From Scleromitrula shiraiana (Eukaryota; Ascomycota; Leotiomycetes; Helotiales; Sclerotiniaceae): DNA of 64,000 nucleotides. Location: positions 1,240,001 through 1,304,000 of the forward strand of contig JABELC010000005.1 of NCBI GenBank assembly GCA_028455995.1. Direction: 5' to 3'. Made by a program: the position numbers and the translations under genes. The notes under the pieces were generated by a model that saw only the letters and a program-made list of their open reading frames with translations, was not told the origin of the DNA and made no database searches. Below are positions 11,813 to 23,200 of this stretch, one piece after another; the stretch's first letter is position 1; every line of letters begins with the position of its first letter.

Positions 11813-12930
11813 ATGGGTGAAGTCATTACTCCAACGGGACATTGTGCTGCCGATAGCACCCCTGGAACAGCTTGGTTCTTTTGTCCCAACGTTGGCGCCG
11901 CATATTTCTTCGCCATCCTGTTTGCTCTTACCACCATAGCCCATTTCGCTCAAGCAATAATTCATAGGAAAGGATACTCCTGGGTGATCATTGCATCGGG
12001 GACCGCCCAGACCCTTGCATATGTCTTTCGGATTCTCAGCATCAATCATCCAGCTAGTATTGGGCTGTATTCTGCATGGTTTGTGTTGATCTTGGTAAGA
12101 ATTCAGACCTGTTACAATCCAATCTTTACTGGACTCATGTATTAACGATGCATGGCAGATCGCACCAGTATTCACAAATGCATATGTATACATGATCATG
12201 GGACGGATGGTCTGGAATTTTATCACCGAAGCGAAGATCTATGGAGTAACTGCATGGAGATTTGGGCTCTATTTCGTGATACTTGATATTGTGTAAGATC
12301 ACTAGAAATCAATTTTCGGGATAGCACTTACACATACTTAGGGCACTTCTCGTGCAAGTCTACGGGGCTTCATCTGCGTCTGGAAACAGCCTAACAAACA
12401 AGCAAATATTGCTGGGCCTTCACATCTACATGGCTGGAGTTGGCATCCAACAATTCTTCATCTGCGTCTTCCTCGTATTTGCTATCAAATTCCACACTAC
12501 ACTTCGCGAACAAGAAAGAAAGGGGATGCAGACCCCTCCCAAAGCTTGGACATTACTCTACGTCTTATACGTCGTAATATTTCTTATCACCGTACGCACC
12601 CTCTTCCATCCTTTCCCATCTATCTTCCCCTACCTCCCACCCTATTATTAAACTAACAATCCCCAGGTCCGAATTATCTTCCGTTTAGGTGAATATTCGC
12701 AAGGACTTAACAGCAGTATACCTCAGCACGAAGCCTACCAATATATTTTGGACTCTGTGCCTATGTTCTTCGCTCTCGTTCTTCTCAACATTTATCATCC
12801 AGGCAGTATCATGGCGGGGCCGGTATCTGACATACCTAGTCGGAAAGAAAGAAAAAACAAGGCCTCTCGCACCAAGTTTCAGATGGTTCAGAACAGCGAG
12901 AATGAGGATTCCTCGATTCGGATGGCGTGA
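11813..12930 (+). CDS. RTA1-like seven-helix membrane protein
   Basis: RTA1-domain proteins are fungal multispanning membrane proteins linked to lipid translocation or export and to resistance to toxic compounds (RTA1, RSB1, PUG1). The protein has about seven hydrophobic segments. Family landmarks are AYFFAILFALTTIAHFAQA, AYVFRILS, the APVFTNAYVYMIMGRMV region after the first intron, VQVYGASSA.., and near the end RIIFRLGEYSQG and HEAYQYILDSVPMFFALVLLN. Exons: 11813-12094, 12159-12292, 12342-12591, 12667-12930, with phases 0, 2, 0. Total 309 aa. The cytosolic tail is Lys/Arg/Ser-rich. Substrate is unknown. Confidence 0.92.
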
Positions 12931-13400
12931 ACATTTTGTATCAGGGGGGCATGGGATGATGTACTGGTATTTATATGGAAGTCGGAAAGGACTTTTACAA
13001 TGGACAATAGAACTACACAGGCATGAATTTGGTTTTCGTGGGATTTAAAAGGGTTTTTGTGCTTTTTTATTTGCATCGGGATCAAGCTAAGGGAAAAGGG
13101 AAATATCCATGGATGGCGTCCTGTTGGATTTACTGTGTGTATGATTGGTACTTGAGTTTTTAGATTAGCATGAATTATTAGTTTGGCTTCTGCCGGGGAT
13201 TTATCTTCAACGTGCCCGAGGTGATGTTACTACAAGTCCAGGTGGTAGGTAGCTTCGTATTCTTAATGCGGGGTAGCCAACTAACTCGGCAAGTGTTTGC
13301 AGACATTTAAGTACAAGACAAATATCATTTCTTCTAACTTGAGTTAAAAATTAAAGATCGTCATAAAGGAGTTGCACGCCAATAATACAAATATTAGATA
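12931..13400. other. Intergenic spacer
   Basis: 470 nt between the RTA1-like gene and the SDR gene, which lie on the same strand. It should hold a terminator and a promoter. No motif stood out. Confidence 0.4.
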
Positions 13401-14510
13401 ATGTCTAATTTTCCACCAAATGCGTTAGTTATATATTTAAATGTTCATTTGACACTGAAAACTAATTCACTCTATAGCGTAGCATTCGTTACAGGTAAAA
13501 CTTTCAAACTGATACACAGTCAAGATGTATTAATTACTGTGTGATTGTGCCGCAAACATCATCAGAAACTGACAATGCATCCAGGCGCAGCATCTGGTAT
13601 CGGGCTAGCTTTAACTCGTCAACTGATACTCGATGGTGTTAGTTTCTTAGCTCTAGTAGACCTTTCCCATTCCTCCCTTGTCGAGGCACAAGAATCTCTT
13701 GCCACCATTATCAAAGACTCTTCCTCACCCATTGATATCCTCCTTCTTCCAACCAATTGTGCTATTGAAGCAGCAGTCGATAGTGCGGTAGAGAAAACGG
13801 TGGAGAGATGGGGAAGATTAGATATCTGCTTCAATGGAGCAGGTATATCTGGTAAATATGAGTTCACGGCCGATGGAACGAACGAGAACTTCGAGAATGT
13901 AGTAGGTGTTAATTTGAAAGGTGTTTACTATTGCGAAAAAGCCCAGTTGAGACAGATGTTAAAGCAAGAGATGAGGGATGTATGGTATAGGTTCCTCTCT
14001 TCTTCCAAACTCCACTCATGTCATTTAATGGTGGGTACTAACACTAAACGATTTAGTACGGGCCTTCCGCTCAAGACCCGCGGCGCAATCCTAAACGCTG
14101 GTTCTATTGCTAGTCACTCTGGCCTTGTAGGATTAAGTCCCTATGTTATGTCAAAACATGGCGTACTCGGACTCACTAAAACGGATAGTATAGGTTATGC
14201 AAGTCAGGGAATCCGTATTAACTGTATTTGTCCCGGATGGATTGCTACACCGATGACTAAGACTGTTCAGGAAAATGATGAATGGGTATTTATATCTTTC
14301 TTGATCTTTTTCTAACGGGATGAGTAACATGATTGAACTCTTATTGATAATTGGATGTAGAACCAAAAAATGATCCAACAAAGCACACCAATGGCTAGAT
14401 TTGGCCTACCAACTGAGGTGGCATATATGGCTAGTTTCTTATTGAGTGATAGGGCGAGTTTTGTCACTGGGGCAGCTATTGATGTTGATGGTGGATGGGG
14501 TGGAACGTAA
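13401..14510 (+). CDS. Short-chain dehydrogenase/reductase (SDR)
   Basis: A classical SDR oxidoreductase using NAD(P). The Rossmann motif G-A-A-S-G-I-G is assembled from three exons, with the initial FVTG on a 17-nt exon. Then come the NAG-type region (DICFNGAGISG), the active site S..Y-V-M-S-K (LSPYVMSKHG), CPGWIATPM, and the C-terminal FVTGAAIDVDGGWGGT. Exons: 13401-13423, 13478-13494, 13585-13984, 14057-14285, 14361-14510. The donor at 13985 (GTATAG) was preferred to the one at 13980 because only it keeps frame into GAILNAGSIASHSG. Total 272 aa. Substrate cannot be predicted. Confidence 0.88.
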
Positions 14511-14698
14511 TCTAATATTCAATCACTGTCACTTATTATCACCGAATGTAAGGAGTTAATTGCAATCAAATCTCAAATTTACTTTGATTTCACTTGCATC
14601 TCATTTTTCTGAAGGAAAAGCTAAGTCAAACAGCGCCATTCATTGTGTAGGTTCCATCAAGTTGTTAAAAAGACCCAGGCACACTGCTTGCAGTCATA

Positions 14699-14905
14699 TC
14701 AACGTTCAGGCTCTGAATGGGTTTCTCTTTCCATAGCGGCTATCGCTGCTTCCGTTGCGTGGGGGTCTACCATTGCTGGATCCTCGGACTTCTGCGTTGA
14801 TTTCACATGATTTGGATGCGTCTTCAGATCAAAAGTGATTGATCTCTTCTTTGGCTTATTTGATTTGGCACTGCCAGTTCCGTTAGAGGTTCCGTTCTTT
14901 GGCAT
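14699..14905 (-). CDS. Small hypothetical protein (68 aa)
   Basis: Starts MPKNGTSNGTGSAKSNKPKK and ends ERETHSEPER. It is hydrophilic, Lys/Ser-rich at the N-terminus and acidic at the C-terminus, with no cysteine and no membrane segment. The upstream strand has an A/C-rich leader typical of fungal 5' UTRs. No family recognised. It may be a genuine small gene convergent with the SDR gene. Confidence 0.4.
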   Translation of the reverse strand: MPKNGTSNGTGSAKSNKPKKRSITFDLKTHPNHVKSTQKSEDPAMVDPHATEAAIAAMERETHSEPER

Positions 14906-17268
14906 GATTTGAGTATAGATGAGAATGATGGGTTGAAAGTTTTGAGTTTTAAAATGTGGATTTGTTGCGAAGAGTGTTTATGATTGTTGTGTGGGTGGAA
15001 ATGTTTTTCTGATTGTAAATTGTATGTTGAAATGGATTTTGGTAGTGATTTATATAGACTTTCTTCGCACCCCTGACCCTGCAAAGAATTCAATGGTTGT
15101 TTTGAGAATAATACATCAGTCATCATCCGTGGTAATGTTTGTACGTTATCTGATCAAATTACATATACGAGGTTGTATCAGCTTTTAATAGATCAGCCTA
15201 CATTTGGGTGACCTCCCTATGGCCATTGCTCGTCATACCATATTCAGTACCAACAAATGTGGATCCGGTCTCTCAGAGGAACTTAAAGAAGGTTGATTTG
15301 TCTTTGCTTAGTCTTGAGAGGTCACTTCCCGTTGAAGAAATTACGAGAATAGAATCAGTCGTCGTGTAGACATGACCGCGAGGTGGACGGTGTTTACAAA
15401 CACTGTCAGAATGCCTATGTTGGTGTAGATAAATGTATGCTGAAATTGACGACCCTGGCCCGGACGTATTGCATATAATGCGCGATATTCAATTGGCAAG
15501 TTATTTTAATGTTATAAAACATGCAAGAATGAAAAAGAACGCTTTTAGGAATTTTTGAGAGATGTAATTCATTATTGAATAAAGTCTTTCGAAATCCAAA
15601 CCCCTGGATTTTTCACTGCAAAATACTTACGGTTACATGGTAAAGGAAATGTGAAGTGATAGAGCGGATGCCTACTATCGACATCGCAAGCTTACTCATT
15701 TTAGGTATCAGCTTGAGGCTAGCGCCCATTACAGACCAACAACCACATAGCAAACCAGAAGGTTGAACACTGACCTAAGTGGTCATTAGAGGCTCTATAC
15801 TATGTGAAACGCCGACTTCTAGTAGAAAGATTAGACAACAAAGATTGCATCCATGTTGAATATTTTGAGATTAATAGCAAAAGATGGAATCTGTATGAAG
15901 ACATTGCGGAGTGGACAAAATGAGATTATGAAAAGAACAACAAACATTTCATCATTTAGAGTATTTTAGTGGGATATGTAAGTAGTTGCTTGGCATCCTC
16001 AAAGTCTAACATCCTCTCATCCACACAACATCTGAAATGCGCTATTGCCAGTCGCATATTATCGAGTAGATCTACAAGAGAGTGTTCCCAAGAGCATCCG
16101 CTGTGCATCAATGAACCTAAGTCCTACTTCTACATCGATGGCATCAAGTGACTGCTTGAATAGGTTGCGAAGTGTTTACTTAATATTTTGAATGATAGGG
16201 GGTTTGATGATTTTGATGATAATCAAACTCACTTGCCATGACTATCATCCATATATCATAAGCAGGTTCCGTCCATACTCAAGCGCAATCGGCTACATAC
16301 AACGACGCTCCGCCAAGTACGATGAATAACTTCGAAAAGACAAGGGCGCTATACATCAAATCTGGAATAGAATTCGGGAGACCTGAGATATACTTTTCGA
16401 AGTAATTCCCTCCACCTAGTGGAAACTAAAGAGCAGCAGCCAACGTAGTTTGTTGGAAGCAATTCTCCCCTGCAACCTCTTTGTATTCGTATAAAGATCT
16501 GTTTGTTTTTACAGACAAATGTTCATCCCACCAAAAATTATAAGTATTTGTATGACAGGGAGGTTCATTATAGAAGCTGAACAATCAATAGACCGCTGCT
16601 CAAACTGCTAGACCATAAGATAATCGGCAAACATTCATATACAGGCTTTCTCAAATAATATTGAGCAATGTTCCCTTCTCTAATGCTAGTCTTTGAGGTC
16701 GAGAAAGCCAGAGATAATTGAGAATCATTCTTCTTCAAGACACAATGCAATGGTAAAGATAACATTAGATGAGACACTTGTTACTCCTCTACATAGATAT
16801 CTCAACATTGGATAACTGTCCAAAAGTCCATTAGATGGCAATTGACATATTCTCAAAAGCTTTAAATATTCACTTCCTGAACGTGCTTGTTCCTCTCCTT
16901 ATTTTTGTTTGTTGTTGCACGTGAGAGGGACAACTGTTTTGGGAATAGTCATGGGCCCGAGCGTCCTTCGATCCCGTTTACTGCGACAACGAGGCCAGTT
17001 TTAGAAGCAATCAAACCGCAAACTCACCTTTCAACCTTTTATACCTGCTTTACCAAAATTCTATTTTCTTCTGGGTGTTTTACGACTTACTACATAATAT
17101 TTTCCACGATACCTGTCTTTGCAACTCTTCTTTCTGTTTTTAATTGAGTAGGTTCCTGGGTAAATTAGCGCCTTATCGCGCAAGAGAGCTTGCCCACAGC
17201 ATAGGGTAAACAATTAAAGAGGTCCTGTTTCTTTGATCACATACGTAGCTTCAAGGAAAAGAGACAAG
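14906..17268. other. 2.4 kb gene-free region upstream of clathrin heavy chain
   Basis: Only short frames (60-100 codons) without recognisable domains; AT-rich. The last few hundred bases carry the clathrin promoter and a leader rich in C/T and A. No tRNA-like sequence or transposon terminus was seen. Confidence 0.45.
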
Positions 17269-20200
17269 ATGGCTCCACTTCCGATCAAGTTCACGGAGCT
17301 TCTTCAGGTATGGTTAAAGCCTTGTGTTGATAGATGGAATTGTTGAAAGGAGTATATACTGATATTAATCTTAGTTAACAAGTGTCGGAGTTGAGGTATG
17401 TGCTAACATCAAAACATCAAGACTCTTCTGCGAGATTTTTTGCAAAGATTCCTATATTCTCAAACGAATCTTTTGGATATAGAGTCTAATTTGAACCTCA
17501 CTAATTTCAATCTTTGCAGGCAGCATCAATAGGATTTAATTCATGTGTAAGTACTTCAGCTTCAATAGCTACCCCTTGAATATGTGCTGACTACCAAAAT
17601 TAGACACTGGAATCTGATGCTTTCATCTGTGTACGAGAAAAGAAAAACGAAGCAGCTCAACCAGAAGTTGTCATTGTCGATCTAAAACAGAATAATGCCG
17701 TCACACGAAGACCTATTAAGGCAGATAGTGCCATCATGCACTGGTCGAAGCAAGTCATTGCGTTAAAGGCACAATCGCGAACATTACAAATATTTGATCT
17801 GGGTCAGAAAGCAAAACTAAAGTCTGCTACTATGAATGAAGATGTTGTCTTCTGGAAATGGTTCAGTGAGACGAGTTTGGGATTGGTAACAGATACAACT
17901 GTTTACCACTGGGATGTCTTTGATCCAACACAAGCAGCTCCAGTAGAGGTTTTTAAGAGAAATCCTAATCTCTCTGTAAGTGTTACAAATGCGTGAATAT
18001 AGGGATGTTACTGATATTTACTTCAGGGATGTCAAATCATTAATTACCGTGTGAGTGATGACGGAAAGTGGATGGTAGTCGTCGGCATCTCCCAACAACA
18101 AGGAAGAGTGGTTGGAGCCATGCAACTATACTCAAAAGATAGAGGCATCAGTCAAGCGATCGAAGGTCATGCTGCTGCATTCGGTACCCTGCGGCTAGAA
18201 GGTGCTCCCGCAGACACAAAGGTGTTTACATTCTCGGTTCGAACTGCCACAGGCGCAAAGTTACACATAGTTGAGGTCGACCACCAATCTTCGAATCCAA
18301 CATTTGCAAAGAAGGCCGTTGATGTGTACTTTCCTGCAGAAGCTGTTAACGATTTCCCAGTCGCTATGCAAGTTTCGCAGAAATACAGCATCATCTATTT
18401 AGTTACCAAGTACGGCTTTATCCACTTATATGATCTGGAAACGGGAACATGCATCTTCATGAATCGCATTTCAAGCGAGACTATCTTTATAACTGCTGGC
18501 GATTCGGAGTCTGCTGGGTTGGTTGGAGTAAATAGAAGAGGACAAGTCCTTTCAGTAGCTGTCGATGAAACGACCATCATTCCATACTTACTTCAAAACC
18601 CAGCGAACTCCGGTTTAGCTGTCAAACTTGCTTCAAGAGCAGGCCTACCAGGCGCTGATAATCTCTATGCCAATCAATTCGAGCAGCTTCTCTCTGCTGG
18701 CAATTACGCTGAGGCCTCGAAGATTGCCGCAAACTCTCCACGCGGTTTCCTGCGAACCCCACAAACCATTGAGCGTTTAAAGAGCTTGCCTGCAGTACCA
18801 GGTCAATTATCGGTGATCTTGCAATATTTCGGTATGCTACTCGACAAGGGATCTCTAAATAAGCACGAGACATTGGAGCTTGTTCGACCTGTTCTAGCAC
18901 AGAACCGAAAACATCTCCTTGAAAAGTGGATGAAAGAGAACAAACTCGATTGTTCTGAGGAACTGGGTGATATTGTTCGATTAAATGACACTCAACTAGC
19001 TCTCGCTATCTACCTTCGTGCAAATGTTCCCCATAAGGTTGTCGCCGCCTTTGCTGAGACAGGACAATTTGAAAAAATCTTGCCTTATGCTCAACAGGCA
19101 GGATATCAGCCAGACTACGTCCAATTACTCCGCAATATCATCTCTATCAATCCTGAAAAGGGTGCTGAATTTGCCACTCAATTGGCAAACACAGAAGGTG
19201 GCTCTCTTGTTGATATTGAACGTGTTGTTGATGTGTTCCAATCTCAAGGAATGGTTCAGCCAGCCACAGCATTCTTACTTGATGCTCTCAAAGACAACAA
19301 GCCTGATCAGGGACATTTACAAACTCGTCTTCTTGAGATGAATCTCATGAATGCGCCACAAGTAGCTGACGCCATTCTTGGCAACGACATGTTTTCGTAC
19401 TATGACAAAGCTAGAATCGCTCAGCTGTGTGAACAAGCAGGTCTTGCACAAAGAGCATTGGAGCATTACGAAGATCCCGACGCTGTTAAGCGTGTAATTG
19501 TTAATATCACAGCTACGCCAAATTTCAGCCAAGATTGGCTTAACAATTACTTCGGACGTCTTTCCCTGGAGCAATCCTTGGATTGTCTTGATGCCATGCT
19601 CAAAGCAAACATTCGTCAAAACCTTGCGGCTGTTGTTCAAATTGCCACCAAATACTCGGACTTGCTCGGCCCTGTTAGATTGATCGATCTTTTCGAGAAA
19701 TACAAGACTGCTGAAGGTCTTTTCCACTACTTGGGCAGCATTGTTAATTTAAGCGAAGATCCAGATGTCAACTTTAAGTATATTGAAGCTGCAACAAAGA
19801 TGGGACAATTCAATGAAGTTGAACGCATTTGCCGAGACAGCAACCATTACGATCCAAACAAAGTAAAGAATTTCTTGAAGGAGGCCAAATTGGTTGAACA
19901 ATTACCTCTCATCATCGTTTGCGACCGTTTCAATTTCATCCACGAGTTGGTTCTCTATCTTTACCAGAATCAACAATTCCAATCAATTGAAGTTTATGTG
20001 CAGCGTGTGAACCCTGCACGAACACCTGCCGTCGTTGGTGGTTTGCTTGATGTTGATTGCGATGAGTCTATTATCAAGAACCTCTTGAGCACAGTCAACC
20101 ACGCCTCAATCCCTATTGACGAACTCGTCCATGAAGTAGAGACTCGAAACCGTTTGAAGCTCTTATTACCATTCCTCGAAGCAACTTTGGCTGCAGGCAA

Positions 20201-23200
20201 TCAACAAACCGCAGTGTATAACGCCCTGGGTAAGATTTATATCGACTCTAACAACAATCCGGAGAAATTCTTAAAGGAGAATGATCAGTATGATACATTG
20301 AGTAAGTCCTAATTCCCCCAATCACAATTTTACTTTCTGCATTTCCATTCTTTCCACTTTTGCTCCCAATGTTCCTTCCCAAATGGGCAGTTACTCGATC
20401 TTCATCCTTCTTACACCCCTTACCTCTCGAGTCGTCCATTGTTTAATATAAGGATGAACAATTACATCATTTGTATCTTTCTCATCATTCAATGTTCTAT
20501 CAAAGGATGAACATTTATATCATTTTTATCTTTCTCTTCTTTCAATGTCTCATTTTAGGATGGACAATTAACTACTGCCTTTTACCTGCATTACATTTCA
20601 CTCCATTATAGACAACCACTAACTCCATTTTCATAGTTCTTGGTAAATATTCCGAAAAAAGAGACCCAAATCTGGCCTACATTGCCTACCGAAAGGGCGG
20701 CAATGACCTGGAGCTTGTTAATATTACCAATGAGAATTCGATGTTCAAGGCACAAGCTCGTTACCTTCTTGAGAGAGCCGACAGCGAGCTTTGGTCCTTT
20801 GTTCTCAGCGAAAACAATATACATCGTAGATCTGTGATCGACCAGGTCATCTCTACCGCTGTCCCCGAGTCAACCGAACCAGATAAGGTCTCTGTTGCAG
20901 TTGCTTCTTTCCTTGCTGCTGATCTCCCTGGTGAATTAATTGAGTTGCTTGAGAAGATCGTTCTTGAGCCTTCTCCTTTCAGCGACAATGAGAACCTTCA
21001 GAATCTTCTCATTCTTACCGCCACTAAAGCTGATAAGGGCCGGGTCATGGATTACATTCACAGACTTGAAAACTATAATGCACCGGACATTGCGAATATT
21101 TGTATCGAAGTCGGTCTACACGAGGAGGCATTTGAAGTCTACAAAAAGATCAATGACCACAAGAGCGCGGCAAATGTCCTTGTGGAGCACATTGTCAGTA
21201 TCGACCGTGCACAAGAGTATGCGGAGCGCGTTGAGCTACCAGAAGTATGGAGTAGAGTTGCTAAAGCTCAACTTGATGGTCTGCGTGTAAGCGACGGTAT
21301 TGCCTCATACATCCGTGCTGATGACCCAAGCAATTACAATGAGGTTATTGAAATTGCTACTCACGCTGGCAAGGATGAGGATCTTATCAAGTATCTTCGT
21401 ATGGCTCGCAAGACTCTTCGTGAGCCTGCCATCGATACTGGGCTTGCTTTTGCATTTGCCCGCACCGATCAACTTAATGAGCTCGAGGACTTCCTCCGAG
21501 GCACGAACGTTGCAAATATTGAAGAGTCTGGTGACAAGGCTTATGCTGAAGGTTACCATCAAGCTGCAAAGATCTTCTTTGCTAGCATCTCAAACTGGGC
21601 TAAACTTGCCACTACCCTCGTTCATCTCGAGGAATACCAATCTGCAGTTGAATGCGCTCGCAAGGCCAACAATATCAAGGTTTGGAAGCAAGTCAACGCT
21701 GCATGTGTTGATAAGAAGGAATTCCGCCTTGCTCAAATTTGTGGTTTGAATTTAATTATCGACGCGGAGGAGTTGCAAGGATTAGTAAAGCAATACGAGC
21801 GCAATGGCTACTTTGATGAGCTCATTGCTGTACTCGAGCAAGGATTGGGACTTGGTGCGTTCTTTCTTCGAATTTTCTTTGCTCTTTCCTCCTTATACCT
21901 CACTCTTTCCCCCACCGACATAGTTGGTCGATGAAATTGCCCGTTCTTTCCTATTTCCAAGGTAAACACAATGGAGAATGAGAAGTTTCCTGCTCATCTC
22001 TTCTTCTCTTCAATCCCTCATAACTGCGACAAAATCACTGTCAGCGGTTCGCAACTCTTCACTCTGGTCAATCCTTTAAACTGCGACACAATCGCTACAC
22101 CCGATTCTCTCACTTCTTCACCCTCAATTCTTCGTCAGTACGGCATCAACGACAACGTCGATTCTCACCATGACTACCATACACGAATATGTCTTGTGGG
22201 TCGCGTGGGGATTTCTTGCTCTACCTCACTCGAGAATCCCACGCACGATCTTGTCTTTCCTACTGAAGATATCATGGAGAAGTTACTATTGAAGTTTACC
22301 TTTGCTACCGGTTTTCTAGCTGCTCTGCAGTTTGATCAAGCACCCACAATTGATTTCTTCAAGAGCCTTCCCGTCCACACTAAGGGAATATGGGGTATAT
22401 ACCTCATTCTGTTCGACAAAGCTGGCTGTCACCCGAAGATTTATATAGGTTCTGCAACGGGGACAAAGTATGGAGTGTTCTCTAGGTTTAAAGATTACGA
22501 CAACTACGTCGCACGGTGTCCTCAACTTGTTCAGAAAGCAATACAAGAAGGATACACCATTACGCGCAAAAGTATGCTCTGTTGGACCAAGATCCCAAAT
22601 GCCTCACACAGAGTGAGTTTCGCTCACTCTGCCTCATTCTTGAGACTGTCTTCTCCCTTGTCCTATGGGCCATGGCCTCTCGAACGAAAACCTATGGTAT
22701 GCCTTGCTTACTCTCTTGGCCGATCGACACAATCACATATGACGGCCTCTGCACTCATAGTGCTATTATCGAAGTTGCCTGGGGTGAAGCCGATGGGCCC
22801 AGCGTAAAACAGATTGCTGCCAAAGAAGCTCAAAGAGAGTCTAGACTCAAAGAGCAAGAGAAACGTTCTCGACTCAAGTACTATGCCAACCGTAACGCCA
22901 AAGATTTCGATGGTTGGCGAGCACGAAAAAATGCACAGCTTAAGAAGAGCAATCGTTAGATCAGAGATGAGAAGAAGTGGACCTGTCGACCTTGCAACGC
23001 CGTCTTCCATAGCCGATTTCAATTGAACAAGCACAAGACCAGACCCTCGCACATAGCCAAAGTCAGCGGTGGCAAAGTATACAAAGATCCTGCTCAAGCG
23101 CGCAGAGATGCTTCTATCAGAGCTGCCAACTCACTATTGCGCTATATGCAACTCTGCTCTTGCATCAGCTTCCGGCTTGGCTAGGCACAACAAAGGGCCA

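Noticed and set aside
22274..22807. Treating the GIY-YIG frame as a normal single-exon gene starting at the internal ATG 22274
   Set aside because: After ~22610 this frame loses the domain, which continues in the -1 frame, so a simple CDS would misstate the protein.
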